DNA of 64,000 bases from Rhynchopus sp. YZ270_cl-10 (taxonomy: Eukaryota; Euglenozoa; Diplonemea; Diplonemida; Diplonemidae), in the NCBI GenBank assembly GCA_964035575.1, contig OZ037837.1, positions 1,922,001 to 1,986,000 on the forward strand. Direction: 5' to 3'. How positions within the stretch are numbered: position 1 is the stretch's first letter; every line of letters starts with the position of its first letter. Shown one piece after another: positions 28,852 through 39,032 of the stretch. Position numbers and translations under genes: made by a program. The notes below the pieces were generated by a model that was not told the origin of the DNA, ran no database searches, and was given only the letters and a program-made list of their open reading frames with translations.

Positions 28852-30924
28852 ATGCGAACTGCCATGCTTGCCGCCCTAGCGGCCACTGTGCATGCGAGCA
28901 CCAACATGAACGGAGAGTATCTGATTGCCAACCCAAGCCCGACCGGCACATACTCCACAGAGTACACGGATGAGTCGTTCACAGTGTACTCACCACCGAT
29001 CCGCACGCAGTACTCGCAGGTGTACTGGACGATGATGGACCCTGTCGCACTCCCAGACGACGTGGTGAAGCGCTTCGACGGCAAGGTCATGGCAGTGACC
29101 GGCTACGAGGTGGACCAGGTCTTCACCACCCCGGATGGCGACAAGTCTGTGCCGATCTATTGGGCTTACAACCACTACTACTGTGCGTGGCTGCTTTCGA
29201 ACAAGACAACACACATGGAGGAGATCCCGACCGACTACACCATGGGACACCCTGTCAGCTGGAAGGCAGCGCCCATCGACCCACGCGCTGCGGAACCACA
29301 ATACCCTACTAGCCAGTTCATCTCTGAAGGGAACGGTGGTGAGTTCCGGAAGTCGTACCACGGGTACCCAAGGTCGTATGCACAGCTGTTGGAGTCGCCA
29401 ACAACGTTCCACATCACACCGATGCAGATTGACACACACAACAGAGACTACAACGGGTCGGGCTTCAAGGCAGGTCCCCTGCCACGTTCATCTGCAGCAC
29501 CCAAGGATGCGGTGTACAGCGGCCTGCTGGAGTGTCCGTGCAGCACACGTAGGACAAAGGTGTACACGAAGAACTACGACATGTGTGCCGACAGCGCGTC
29601 GCGTGCTCTGGACGGTGCGGAGGCGTGCTACACTGCGGCAGCGTGGATGGGGGGTGGAGGAATGAAGAACGCAAGCAACACCAGCATGACGCTGCCTGCG
29701 GGCTGCTCCCTCTCCGTCACTGACGGGACGGCGTTCTACAACACAAACGAGCGTGTGGGGGTGTCGTGTCCACGTACGACGTCCGTCGCAGGCACAATGC
29801 GCTCGCTTGTCAACATGACCGCGTCTGTGGCTGCAGGGAACGTGACGCTCACCATCTCCGGCCCTGCTTCAGTCTGGTTTGGCGTCGGCTTCGATGCACA
29901 GCAGATGAGCGACCTTCCCTACGCCATCATCGTCAACGGGTCAGGCAGCGTGTCCGAGCGGCGTCTCAGCAACCATGCACCGGGGACTGTCCTCACCCCT
30001 CAGGTGCACCTTGTCTCGAGCAACGTCGTGGGTGGAGTGCGCACTGTGGTCCTGTCACGTGCTGCTGTTGGTGCCAGCTCGACACACTTCACATTCCCGG
30101 AGACAGTCGCTGTTGTGCCGACAATCAACGCGATTGGGACGACCGGCACGTTTGAGATGCACACAGCAAAGGAGGCGTCGCACCTGGCACTGCTGAACAC
30201 AGAGGGCGCGACGTGTGTCTGTGCTGGAATATCACAGGGTAGCATCGACGGCATCAGCTTCAAGAAGGATTGTGTTGCCGAGCCCGTTGGCGACCTCCTG
30301 AAGCAGCACAACCCTACCTGCAGCATCGACACCTACGCAGGTGGCCTGCACTGCTGCCACCACCAATGGTTCCTCCTTGACGAGGACCAGCCCATCCCCG
30401 CCCCTGTCGACGAGTACCACCTCAAGTTCCGCTTCTATTACCAAGAGTTCGAGCCGACCTACCACAAGAACCTGGAGCGCTTTTACTTCCAAACTGAGGC
30501 GTGGGCAGGTGAGTACGACATCCCACAGTGCAAGGAGGGGACGCCTTGTGAGCACGTCATCACGGCACACTTCACACCGTCCATGATGAGCAATGTGGCG
30601 CACGGGAACAGCACGGGGATGCAGCTTCTCTACGCTGGTGGGCACTGCCACGCACCGTCGTGCATCTCGATGGAGCTGTACAATGCGGACAGTGGGGAGT
30701 TGCTCTGCAGGCAGGTGCCCGTGACAGGGTCGAACACAACGATCTTCAACGAGCTGGGCTACATCGCCATCCCACCCTGCCTCTGGGGCGAGCCCAAGGA
30801 CGGCCTCGAGCCACCTGTCTTCCTCCGTTGGAACCAAAACCTGACTTCCATCAAAATCAACAACAACACAAACGGACACTACGGCGAGATGGCGTCGTGG
30901 CAGACACGCGGTGTGCTGGTGTAG
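28852..30924 (+). CDS. secreted DOMON/SURNod19 protein, copy 2
   Basis: 690 residues, almost identical to copy 1 along its whole length and in the 85 bases upstream. Visible differences cluster at PRAAEPQYPTSQFISEG (copy 1: PRAPAPEYPTSQYISEG) and NHYYC (copy 1: NHHYC). Domains are as in copy 1: signal peptide, N-terminal aromatic/His-rich part, DOMON-like region and SURNod19 C-terminal part with AGGHCHAPSC and GHYGEMASWQ. The copies sit 4,490 bases apart in the same orientation. Their near identity means recent duplication or ongoing gene conversion. Confidence 0.8.
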   Translation: MRTAMLAALAATVHASTNMNGEYLIANPSPTGTYSTEYTDESFTVYSPPIRTQYSQVYWTMMDPVALPDDVVKRFDGKVMAVTGYEVDQVFTTPDGDKSVPIYWAYNHYYCAWLLSNKTTHMEEIPTDYTMGHPVSWKAAPIDPRAAEPQYPTSQFISEGNGGEFRKSYHGYPRSYAQLLESPTTFHITPMQIDTHNRDYNGSGFKAGPLPRSSAAPKDAVYSGLLECPCSTRRTKVYTKNYDMCADSASRALDGAEACYTAAAWMGGGGMKNASNTSMTLPAGCSLSVTDGTAFYNTNERVGVSCPRTTSVAGTMRSLVNMTASVAAGNVTLTISGPASVWFGVGFDAQQMSDLPYAIIVNGSGSVSERRLSNHAPGTVLTPQVHLVSSNVVGGVRTVVLSRAAVGASSTHFTFPETVAVVPTINAIGTTGTFEMHTAKEASHLALLNTEGATCVCAGISQGSIDGISFKKDCVAEPVGDLLKQHNPTCSIDTYAGGLHCCHHQWFLLDEDQPIPAPVDEYHLKFRFYYQEFEPTYHKNLERFYFQTEAWAGEYDIPQCKEGTPCEHVITAHFTPSMMSNVAHGNSTGMQLLYAGGHCHAPSCISMELYNADSGELLCRQVPVTGSNTTIFNELGYIAIPPCLWGEPKDGLEPPVFLRWNQNLTSIKINNNTNGHYGEMASWQTRGVLV

Positions 30925-31866
30925 ATGGCGCACACACCCTCGCCTTTGTCAACGCGTCTCGACTTTGTTGCGTTGCTTTCCTGCGTTCGCTGACATACAG
31001 AAAACTTGCAGAAAGGTGAAGAAAATGTTAGACACGTTCAAATATCCATCTGTTTTCCCTCGCCCCCCCCCATCAGGCACCCCCCACTTTTGTTTCAGCC
31101 TTGTGTATTACACCACATACTGTCTTTTGATGCCGGACCGCCTCACTTGATGTCGATGGTCCTTGCTGTTGTACACTAGTGCCCCCACCTGCATGTAACC
31201 CATCCCTTCGCTCTGTGTCTAAGGTGGTCATTAAAGAACGAAACCAAATACAATTAGCTTTTGTGGAATGCTCTCATACATGTCAGCAATGCTATGGAAA
31301 TAATATTGGTGCTCCTGAAATAAAAAAATACGAAGTACGAACAAGTGCGCACTAAGTACGCAGCAAGTACGCAAAATGGGGTTTCCAGGAGCACCAATTA
31401 TAGTTTTTTGTGCGGAAGGTGATGAAAAAGCACTGCTTGGGTTAATGTCAGTACGCCCCCTTTTTCTCTTTGTTATTTTCGATACAGACAGTAATGCCAC
31501 CGTCAGTGTAATCTGGGGAGCGTTCAATATCTCAACGTCTTCCCCATTTACCCGCGACTTTTCCCCTTTTGAGAATCAATAGAACTGTGTACGTAAGGAA
31601 CCTTCAGATTTTCACTAAGGAGTGTTTCGTTGGCATCACCTTGCAAACGCTTCACCTTGGACACGATTCTCTTTGTTTTTTTATCTTCGACATCCCCCCC
31701 TGATATTACCCCCCTCCCCACGGCAGTCCCAGCTCCATACGTTGTTTTTATTTTGATGTATTCTCTCTGGTTTCGATTTCACACGGAAAATCCAACGTAA
31801 ATAACCCCCCCCTCCCACCCCCTGTGTTTAGGATACCACTGTGTACTGGTTCCTCTTCTCGTCAAC
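30925..31866 (+). repeat. duplicated 3' flank of SURNod19 copy 2, then dispersed repeat
   Basis: Matches 26435-27000, with extra bases at about 31030-31150 and a small inverted-repeat insertion at about 31306-31396. The dispersed repeat with GAATCAATAG...GTGTACGT lies at 31510-31665. From about 31690 the sequence follows the repeat seen intact at 28100-28345 until it is interrupted at 31867. Confidence 0.6.
31306..31396. mobile_element. about 90-bp MITE-like inverted-repeat insertion
   Basis: Ends are TTGGTGCTCCTGAAA and TTTCCAGGAGCACCAA, inward-facing. The equivalent place in the sister copy (about 26728-26740, GCTATGGTAATTATTG) lacks it, so it is an insertion made after the duplication. 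The middle carries AAGTACG repeats. The flanks are too AT-rich to fix a target duplication. Confidence 0.6.
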
Positions 31867-32276
31867 AGGGCTCTCAAGATCCTCCACGTAAAACATTTTT
31901 GCAAAAAAAAAAAAAACAACCCCAAAATCGCTTGAACAAGAAAATAATAAAAATCCCGTTCGTCTTGTTGTTTAGTTGGTACGCTACCCACGTCATACGC
32001 GTTGGTGGATAAAATAATAAACTCGCGGTTCTTTTTTATAGAACAGATTCTATTCTCCTCCCCGTACCCAAAATGTACCACCATTTTCATTATGAAAAAA
32101 TACCTTCCCTCTCCTCTTATTTCTTCCACACGCGCTGGTTTTTGTTGTGTTTGTTAATTTGTATCAGAAAGCTTTCCCTCCCTCCTGTGTTCCTCTTCAA
32201 TGCTATGCCCCATTGGCTTTCCTGCTTGATCAGCACACAGCCGCTGAGCTCTCTCCTGGGTGCTACTGAGTTTATA

Positions 32277-33678
32277 CAGTGTGACACAGAATTAATGGCC
32301 GATGACGACATTTTGTAAAAATTGTTATATTATTCTAAAAAATAGGCAAAATTTGACTCATTTCATTGCATTTTCAACTGGCCGTGTATGAAAAGTGTGT
32401 GTGTGGGGAAAATATTAACATGGAAATATCCCTTTTTGGTAAAAAAGGGTGTATGTGTAAAAAAAAAAAATACAGTGTAGCAGTACAAACGAGTGGGTGC
32501 ACAAAAATAAATAGAGCATGCATTAGTATTTTGTGTGCATTCCGTTGGAATTGCGAACTGCGTCTAGGCGTCGTGGCATTGACATGATGTAACGTGCAAC
32601 GAAGCTATTGTCCATCTTGGACCATTCCTTGTTGATGGCACGTTTAAGTGCTGACACGTCTTTGGGCTCCCGTTCGTTGACTGCAGTCTGCAGCTTGGCC
32701 CACAGGTTCTCAATAGGATTGAGATCAGGGGAGTTGCCTGGCCAGTCAGCTTTAGGGAGGAACGAGAAAGGTTGGGAGGAGAGGAATGCTTGAGTAACGT
32801 TCGCAGTGTGGCAGGGTGCCCCATCCTGCTGAAACGTGTAGCTACTGTCAGGCAGGAGTTCTTTTATTTCTTTGAGCGCTTTCTGTAAGACGAGCGTACG
32901 GTACTTCTCTGCATTGAGAGCACCGTCATAGAAATAGAGCTTCGTCTTACCTCTGGTGGTGATTCCTCCCCAGACGTGAACCTTCTGCGTAGCCCTGACC
33001 TTATCAACGGTTGGGGGCGGCTCATCACCATCTGCAACCCAGACAACATCGTTCTTCTTGCTCACCCGAGAAAAAAGCCAAAAGTCTTTTTCATCGGTGA
33101 ACATCACCTTTGACCAGTCGGTGTTTCGATGCGTTTCAGCAAACTCTATCCGGGCAGTGATGTTCTTTTCCGAGAGCTTTGGTTTGCTCTTCGTTTGAAC
33201 GGGCTTCAGCCCCTTCTCCTTCAGGCACCTGCGGACACTCTCCCTCGAAATCTGTAGTCGCGACGCTACTTTCCTGCAAGACTGAAACCGCTTGCCCCGC
33301 ATGTGTCTAACCACCCTATTCTTAACGGTGTCGGTGGTGGCCGATCTCTTGCGTCCCCTCCCTGGCTTGTCCGAAAAATTCCGCTCTCCAGCGCGGTACT
33401 CCTTCACCCACCTACCCAAACTCCTCTTCGCAACGTTCAGCAACTCCGCCACCTCATCATGGCTCTTACCGCCAACAACGACTAGCGACGCTGCCTGTAG
33501 GCGCAACCCTTCCCTCGTGGCCTCAGTTCACTTTACCCTTAACCATTATATTTTTGCTTTTATTGTGTTCCTGGGCGTAAATATTTTATGTTTTGGGGGT
33601 GTTTTGAATATGTCCTTGTCAAAATTTGCCGTTTTTTTATAAAATGTCTTCATCGGCCATTAATTCTGTGTCACACTG
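32277..33678 (-). mobile_element. complete Tc1/mariner-superfamily transposon (DD37E)
   Basis: Flanked by TA on both sides (32275-32276 and 33679-33680). Terminal inverted repeats start CAGTGTGACACAGAATTAAT and run about 37 bases with one mismatch (GATGACG versus GATGAAG). Length is 1,402 bases with one transposase frame on the minus strand. Well-kept ends, an intact duplication and a long open frame all indicate recent insertion. Confidence 0.9.
32523..33506 (-). CDS. Tc1/mariner transposase, DD37E type
   Basis: The frame reads 327 residues from a TTG at 33506 to TAA at 32523-32525. The N-terminal helix-turn-helix (SHDEVAELLNVAKRSLGRWV) and a second one (SCRKVASRLQISRESVRRCL) would bind the inverted repeats. 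The catalytic triad is visible: FTDEKDFWL, FQQDGAPCHT and SPDLNPIENLW, with exactly 37 residues between the second Asp and the Glu. That is the DD37E spacing, not the DD34E of Tc1. No ATG lies in frame between the upstream stop (33528-33530) and the TTG. A nearby ATG (MVKGKVN, then stop) is in another frame, so one small frameshift, a missed intron or a non-ATG start has to be assumed. The rest looks functional. Confidence 0.85.
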   Translation of the reverse strand: MRLQAASLVVVGGKSHDEVAELLNVAKRSLGRWVKEYRAGERNFSDKPGRGRKRSATTDTVKNRVVRHMRGKRFQSCRKVASRLQISRESVRRCLKEKGLKPVQTKSKPKLSEKNITARIEFAETHRNTDWSKVMFTDEKDFWLFSRVSKKNDVVWVADGDEPPPTVDKVRATQKVHVWGGITTRGKTKLYFYDGALNAEKYRTLVLQKALKEIKELLPDSSYTFQQDGAPCHTANVTQAFLSSQPFSFLPKADWPGNSPDLNPIENLWAKLQTAVNEREPKDVSALKRAINKEWSKMDNSFVARYIMSMPRRLDAVRNSNGMHTKY

Positions 33679-33684
33679 TACTTG

Positions 33685-34480
33685 GTGAGTAAAGATCTCG
33701 GTTGAGCCCTGGTGATGAGACAGAGTACCGTACGGGCTCGTCTTTCATGGGCTAGAGTTCTTGTGGTCCCTTGCACGGATGTGTCTTTGATGCTCGGGTG
33801 TTTTTTGTATCTGTTTGCACACTGTTTTTCTTAGGGAAATGACAAAAACACCCACGTTACTAAACCCCATTTACGATAATACCCACTGGGTGTTATCGTA
33901 AATGGGGTTAGTAACGTGGGTGTTATAGTCATTTCCCCGCTTTTCTTTCTTGTTACACGAACAATGAGTTTTATACTTGTGGTCCTGCTTGGGTAGAGAT
34001 CTCGGTTGAGCCCTGGTGATGAGATTGAGTACTGTATGGGCTCGTCTTTCATGGGGTTAGAGTTCTTGTGGTCTCTTGTGTGGATTGGGTATTTGATGCT
34101 CGGATGTGTTTCATGTTCTCTGTGTGCTGTTTGCACCCTTTTTTGTTGTCTTTTTTCGCTACGGAATGAAGTCAAATGAGTTTGCACCTGTGGTGCTTGT
34201 GTTAAGATCTTGCTTGATCTCGTGGATTGGAGAGAGCACTGATGGACTTTCCTGTTCTGGGAAATGAGCTTGTGGTCTCTTGTAGGACAAAGTGCGGGAT
34301 GCTCTGGTGTCTTTCGTGTTTTCTTTTTTGGTGCTATGTGCACCCTTCGCTCTCCTGTTGCATGAAAGTTGGCGCGTCTTTTTCTTACACAGTGCTCTTG
34401 TGATCTCGTCGTGGATAGAGTACTGGATGCTTGTTACGCGTTTCATGTGTTTTCTTACGATATTTCTGCCACGCTCGACC
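33685..34480. repeat. degenerate satellite, about 190-210-bp units
   Basis: Four diverged units begin near 33689, 33993, 34201 and 34390. Shared pieces are AAGATCTCGGTTGAGCCC, GGGCTCGTCTTTCATGGG, AGAGTTCTTGTGGTC and GATGCTCGG. The first spacing is 304 bases because a hairpin of about 104 bases sits in the first unit; without it the spacing is about 200. Confidence 0.65.
33834..33937. repeat. about 104-bp hairpin (MITE-like) inside the satellite
   Basis: Left arm GGAAATGAC...CACCCACGTTACT...CCCCATTTACGATAA is answered by its complement, with only a few mismatches and almost no loop (CCCACTGGG at the tip). The size equals the excess length of the first satellite unit, so it is an insertion. 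Confidence 0.7.
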
Positions 34481-35166
34481 GTGGCGTTCTTATGACGTCG
34501 AGTCGTTTCTCTGGTCCCTCCCTTGGGAGCATGAATACATGCTTCTTTTTGCTCTGTCGGCACATAGCCAATTGGCGTGTTGCTCTTCTTACGTTTCTCT
34601 TGTCTTTTGTCATATGTCAGAAGTATATGTGCAAACGTCTCAAATTCAAAAACCCTTGCTACCTGTGTGGTCATTATTTCCCGAGCTTCGAGTGCGAAAC
34701 GTTTCTCCATGTATTGCACGGGAAACAATATGACAAACAGGTGCAGGGTGGTTCCGTGCATATCATAGAACCTGGTACCTTGCGTGTCTGCCAAAATCCA
34801 AAAGCGTTATGTGTGAAGTTTTGAAGGAAAAATAAAATCAGGCGAAAAAAGTTAGGGTGCGGTGTAAAAATGCTGCTTTTTACACCACAGAGTCACTCAA
34901 CAAACCAACAAACCATTTTTTTGCAGAGCAATGAAAATGGCGCCGCAAGAAAAATAAATATTTAAGTTGCAGCCCTGGACGGTACCTACGGGCCCTCGGG
35001 GAAATATAGGTTCCCTCTCGACGGAGAGCCCCGAACAGTGATTGCCCACCTTGGACCACGTAATTACTGACCCGGGTACGTACTTGACACTCATAAAGGC
35101 TCCGTATAATTTACGGGTACTACCTATACGGACCCTGCCGTGTACGTGGAGGATCTTGAGAGCACT

Positions 35167-35444
35167 GCTCGTTAGTGTGTGTTGTTTTTTTTTGTCAATG
35201 AGATGATGCTATAGGTTATTCCTTCTTTTATTGAGTGAGCCAGTGCCTGCGTCCGCCGATGTACGGTGAGGTGTTCACGAACCTTTCTTTATTTTCCTTA
35301 AAATGTTCACTGTGCTACTGACGTTCAGTAGACGTCGGTTCACCTGTACCATATTTTCTTTACGCGAATTCCAAATTACTTTTCAGAATAATAAAACAAA
35401 AAACCAAAAAAAGACTTCTCCATCCCATTGCTTGCCGTCACTTC
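35167..35444 (+). other. right flank of the 3.3-kb element
   Basis: The first 100 or so bases are the continuation of the dispersed repeat seen intact at 28265-28345. The remainder is AT-rich with no gene. From about 35445 the sequence matches 45073 on (upstream part of the duplicated surface-protein gene). Confidence 0.45.
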
Positions 35445-35562
35445 CTACCCCAGTGTTCACAGAGAGTAACGTTCCCACGTCACAACTCTCAACAGATATT
35501 CGTCCCTTTTCACCCTCCTCTCACGCCCACTACACAAGGGTCCCGTCGGGGGGGTGGAAACT

Positions 35563-37875
35563 ATGCGCGTCTTTGTGCTGCTTTCTGTTGTGTGCCTGTC
35601 GCATGGCGAGGACGCCATACCTCCTCTCCCGACCCTGCCGCCCACGCCAAGACCTGGCACAGCAGCACCAACAAATGTTCCAGTTTCTGCGTGTTTGGAG
35701 TCATCATCACCGCTGCATATTTCGTTCAGCAGACCATCGTCCATAACCCTAAAGTGCTGGACGTTCCAGTGTACGGGAAACGTGCACATCACCTTCCTGC
35801 ACAAGACAATGTACGAAAAAGTGTCTCTCATCAACAGCAACGGTTACGAGCTCATGTCACTGATGAACATGGTTGACAGCTACACTGACTCGTATCCTGC
35901 AAACGGCGACATGCTGATTGCGTACCAGACGGGCGCTACTTATGGCTCTGGTACGATTGAACTCACAGTTGACTGGGAGTGTGAGGAGGGCACACCTGTC
36001 CCGCCTGCAGTGGGGTACAGCTCAGCTGAGTACTTGACACTGCCGCCTGTTGGGACGTACAAGAGGTTATTTTCAGTAGAAGATACTCACAAATGGATAA
36101 TCCCTTGCACGGGTATGCTCGACATTGAAGAGCGTGTGGGTAATGTCTTTCCCGGCGCAACGCTCACATTCATCAGCAGCAACACAACTGTGTTTACACA
36201 AGAAGACGGGGGTACGGCCGAAGGCAAGTACGCAGTTGACGGGTACTTTTTTATTGAGTTGGAGAACAGGAACAACCAGGGTCGTGACAACTTCTTATTC
36301 TTATTGTAATGGTGTCAAACCACCACTCCCATCACTGGAGGATACGCCAGAACCTGGCACAGCAGCACCAACAAATGTTCCTGTTTCTGCGTGTTTGGAG
36401 TCATCATCACCGCTGCATATTTCGTTTAGCAGACCATCATCCATAACCCTCAAGTGCTGGACGTTTCAGTGTACGGGAAACGTGCACATCACCTTCCTGC
36501 ACAAGACAATGTACGAAAAAGTGTCTCTCATCAACAGCAACGGTTACGAGCTCATGTCACTGATGAACATGGTTGACAGCTACACTGACTCGTATCCTGC
36601 AAACGGCGACATGCTGATTGCGTACCAGACGGGCGCTACTTATGGCTCTGGTACGATTGAACTCACAGTTGACTGGGAGTGTGAGGAGGGCATACCTGTC
36701 CTGCCTGCAGTGGGGTACAGCTCAGCTGAGTACTTGACACTGCCGCCTGTTGGGACGTACAAGAGGTTATTTTCAGTAGAAGATACTCACAAATGGATAA
36801 TCCCTTGCACGGGTATGATCGACATTGAAGAGCGTGTGGGTAATGTCTTTACCGGCGCAACGCTCACATTCATCAGCAGCAACACAACTGTGTTTACACA
36901 ACATAGCGAGGGTACGGCCGAAGGCAACTACTCAGTTGACGGGTACTTTTTTATTGAGTTGGAGAACAGGAACAACCAGGGTCGTGACAACTTCTTATTC
37001 TTTTCTTGGAGTTGTAATGGTGTCAGACCACCAGTCCCATCACTGCAGGATACGCCAAGACCTGGCACACAAGCACCACCAACAGATATCCCAGTTCCTG
37101 CTGGTGACACTTTTGCACCACCGACACCTCCTGTGAACGCTATGTGCACAACTTACAACGACTGTCGCACTGGGCGGCTTGACCCGAAGGCGACGTGTGA
37201 TGCTGGGACGTGTGGATGCCACACACAGGGCTACGCACACCCCCCTGGTGTGCCTCTGTGTCTGCCTGCAGACGACGTGACAGTGCCGATGGGGTTTGCC
37301 GCTGAGTACGGGGCGGAGACACGTGGGTTGTGGGGTGCTGCCTCGACGCCTGCGAGTGAGCACTTTGAGGAAGCGATGCACGACGCGTTGGGGACGGTGA
37401 CAGACATGAATGGGACTCGGGGGACGGTGTCCTGGTGGTGGGCATGGTGCGTGCCAACACAGCAAAGCTGGCGGATGTGCTTTCTGGCAAGGTGAACCTT
37501 ACTCACGCTCTCGGCTCTGCAGGTGTCTCTGTGGGCCATGGTGTGACGTGCGCAAGCACATGGGGTGCGTCGTACACGGTGCAGTACAACGGAGTCTGCA
37601 ATGCTGTGGCCTGCGACGACAGCACCACCCTTGCACTGCAGAACGGGAAGTACATCTGCAAGAGCAAACCTGAGGACGGCTCGAGTGGCAGCAACGTGGG
37701 ACTCTACGTGGGCATCGGTGTCGGTGTGCTTGTTGGGATCGTTGCAGGTGTTGCTATGGCGTGTTACTACTATAGAACCAAACAGAGTCGCACCCCCACA
37801 GAACGCACAGCACTCATGACCACACCTCCAGAGAACCCATTGAAGTCCTGCCATTTCTTTGAACCGATGGAGTAG
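35563..37875 (+). pseudogene. surface-protein gene with two PPC/CUB-like domains, broken copy A
   Basis: ATG at 35563 starts a signal peptide (MRVFVLLSVVCLSHG). Two near-identical domains of about 225 residues follow (35640-36310 and 36345-37025), with SSPLHISFSRPSSITLKCW, YPANGDMLIAYQTG and TIELTVDWEC; a CUB- or PPC-like beta fold is possible but unproven. Then come a Pro-rich linker, an EGF-like Cys block (MCTTYNDCRTG...CDAGTCGC), a further domain and a transmembrane helix (VGLYVGIGVGVLVGIVAGVA) with a short tail. Relative to the second domain repeat and to copy B, an 8-base loss near 36303 gives a stop at 36307-36309, and a 4-base loss near 37412 shifts the frame again. The first domain alone could still be made as a secreted 248-residue protein. 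An AATAAA follows at 37890. Confidence 0.7.
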
Positions 37876-38905
37876 AGAGCAATGTAGTGAATAAAGTGCC
37901 AAGGTGACTACACGAGACCAAGGGTTCCACTAAAGGGGTTTTTGTTAGAATCGCCTTTACTCTAGTATTACTGTTTACCCTCTATCCCCTTGTGCTCCAC
38001 CTCCCAGGTTTTTTGGGGGTTTTCGGGTCTTAAAGACTCTTTTTGGGATTTGATTCATATTAATCTGAATCCCCCTTGTGCTCCACCTCTCCCCCGTACT
38101 TGAGGACGCGGGTTTTTCGGGACTTTTGGGGTTTGAAAAGAAATGAGGGGATCCGATCAGCAATCAATAAACAAGGAATAGCTACTCGTGCGAGAGTGCC
38201 CTGGGGGGTATTTCATTTTTAGTCAACACATAGTCTTGGACAAAATGCTCGAGACCAACACATCTTTCATCATTATCGTCACTTTACTCATTGACCGACA
38301 CTAATCAAGTGGAGAAGAAAGAGAAGTGTGAACGAACAACAAACAAACCTTTATTTTACCCTCTCCCCGTTTACAGTCATTTGAGCATCAAAGAGAAACA
38401 GTCTCTCGAGCATTTTTATTGATGGACCCTTGTTCTCCATTTCTGCCTTTGCTCGCAGTGCTTTTACATTCCCACCCCCTATTTTCAAATTAACGCACAC
38501 TGGTGGCCAAGGCCATCTTTCGGTAGTATATTATCTGAATCAACTTTTGCTCGTCAACGCAGCGTCGTGCACCTGCTTCTCAACGTGCCCATCTACAGCA
38601 CTCCCTACTAGGCTGGATTTGCTTTTGATGCCACGTCCTGTATGTGCTCTGTCGCTGTGCTTTTTCTTATTCCTGTGCAACGCCACTTAGCAGTCAAGTA
38701 ACCGTGCCCCACACATTGGGTGTTTTGTTTCTTTGCTTCTTTGCTTTGTAGCGGCACTGCTCAGACGCTACTCTCCCTACCCCTCTTGTGTGCGCTGTCT
38801 GTTGCAATGAAAAGCAACGCACGAACAGGTTGCCCACAACTATGATCTCTCTTCCTCCCATGCGAGTAGCATTTTTTTATATTTTTGTATTTTTGTGTTC
38901 TTTTC
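37876..38905 (+). other. 3' region of duplicated unit A
   Basis: It matches 46708-47740 almost perfectly. It contains two copies of CCCTTGTGCTCCACCTC within 37985-38110, a repeat also found at 15165. No gene is seen. Confidence 0.55.
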
Positions 38906-39032
38906 TTTCAACGAATTTCGTTCCAACTTTTCAACCTCTTCCCCAATTTACCTTTCACGCCTTTTTTACCCTCCCCCGTTTTAGAATCAACAGAGAGTGT
39001 ACGTTACTGGGGGGGGGGGGCTAATACAAGTA

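Larger units (their letters stand above)
31867..35166. mobile_element. 3.3-kb terminal-inverted-repeat element, MULE-like target duplication
   Basis: Ends AGGGCTCTCAAGATCC and, inverted, AGTGCTCTCAAGATCC continue alike to CTCCACGTA: 24 bases with one mismatch. Left flank CTCGTCAAC and right flank CTCGTTAGT align with CTCGTTAAT at the unfilled copy (about 28259), which suggests an 8-10-base duplication now partly mutated. That size would fit MULE- or hAT-type elements; no transposase of its own is recognised. Inside are a complete Tc1/mariner element, a satellite of about 200-bp units and a hairpin. It is older than the mariner insertion. Confidence 0.5.

Noticed and set aside
34369-34824. 151-codon + strand frame with a CxxC and several Cys/His
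   Set aside because: It spans degenerate satellite and a dispersed repeat whose other copy (55005-55150) is not open; no ATG-linked family similarity.
38046-38163. Shared short frames in the duplicated units A and B (for example 38430-38690 and 47264-47524)
   Set aside because: Conservation is due to the recent DNA duplication as a whole; no coding signature or start context.
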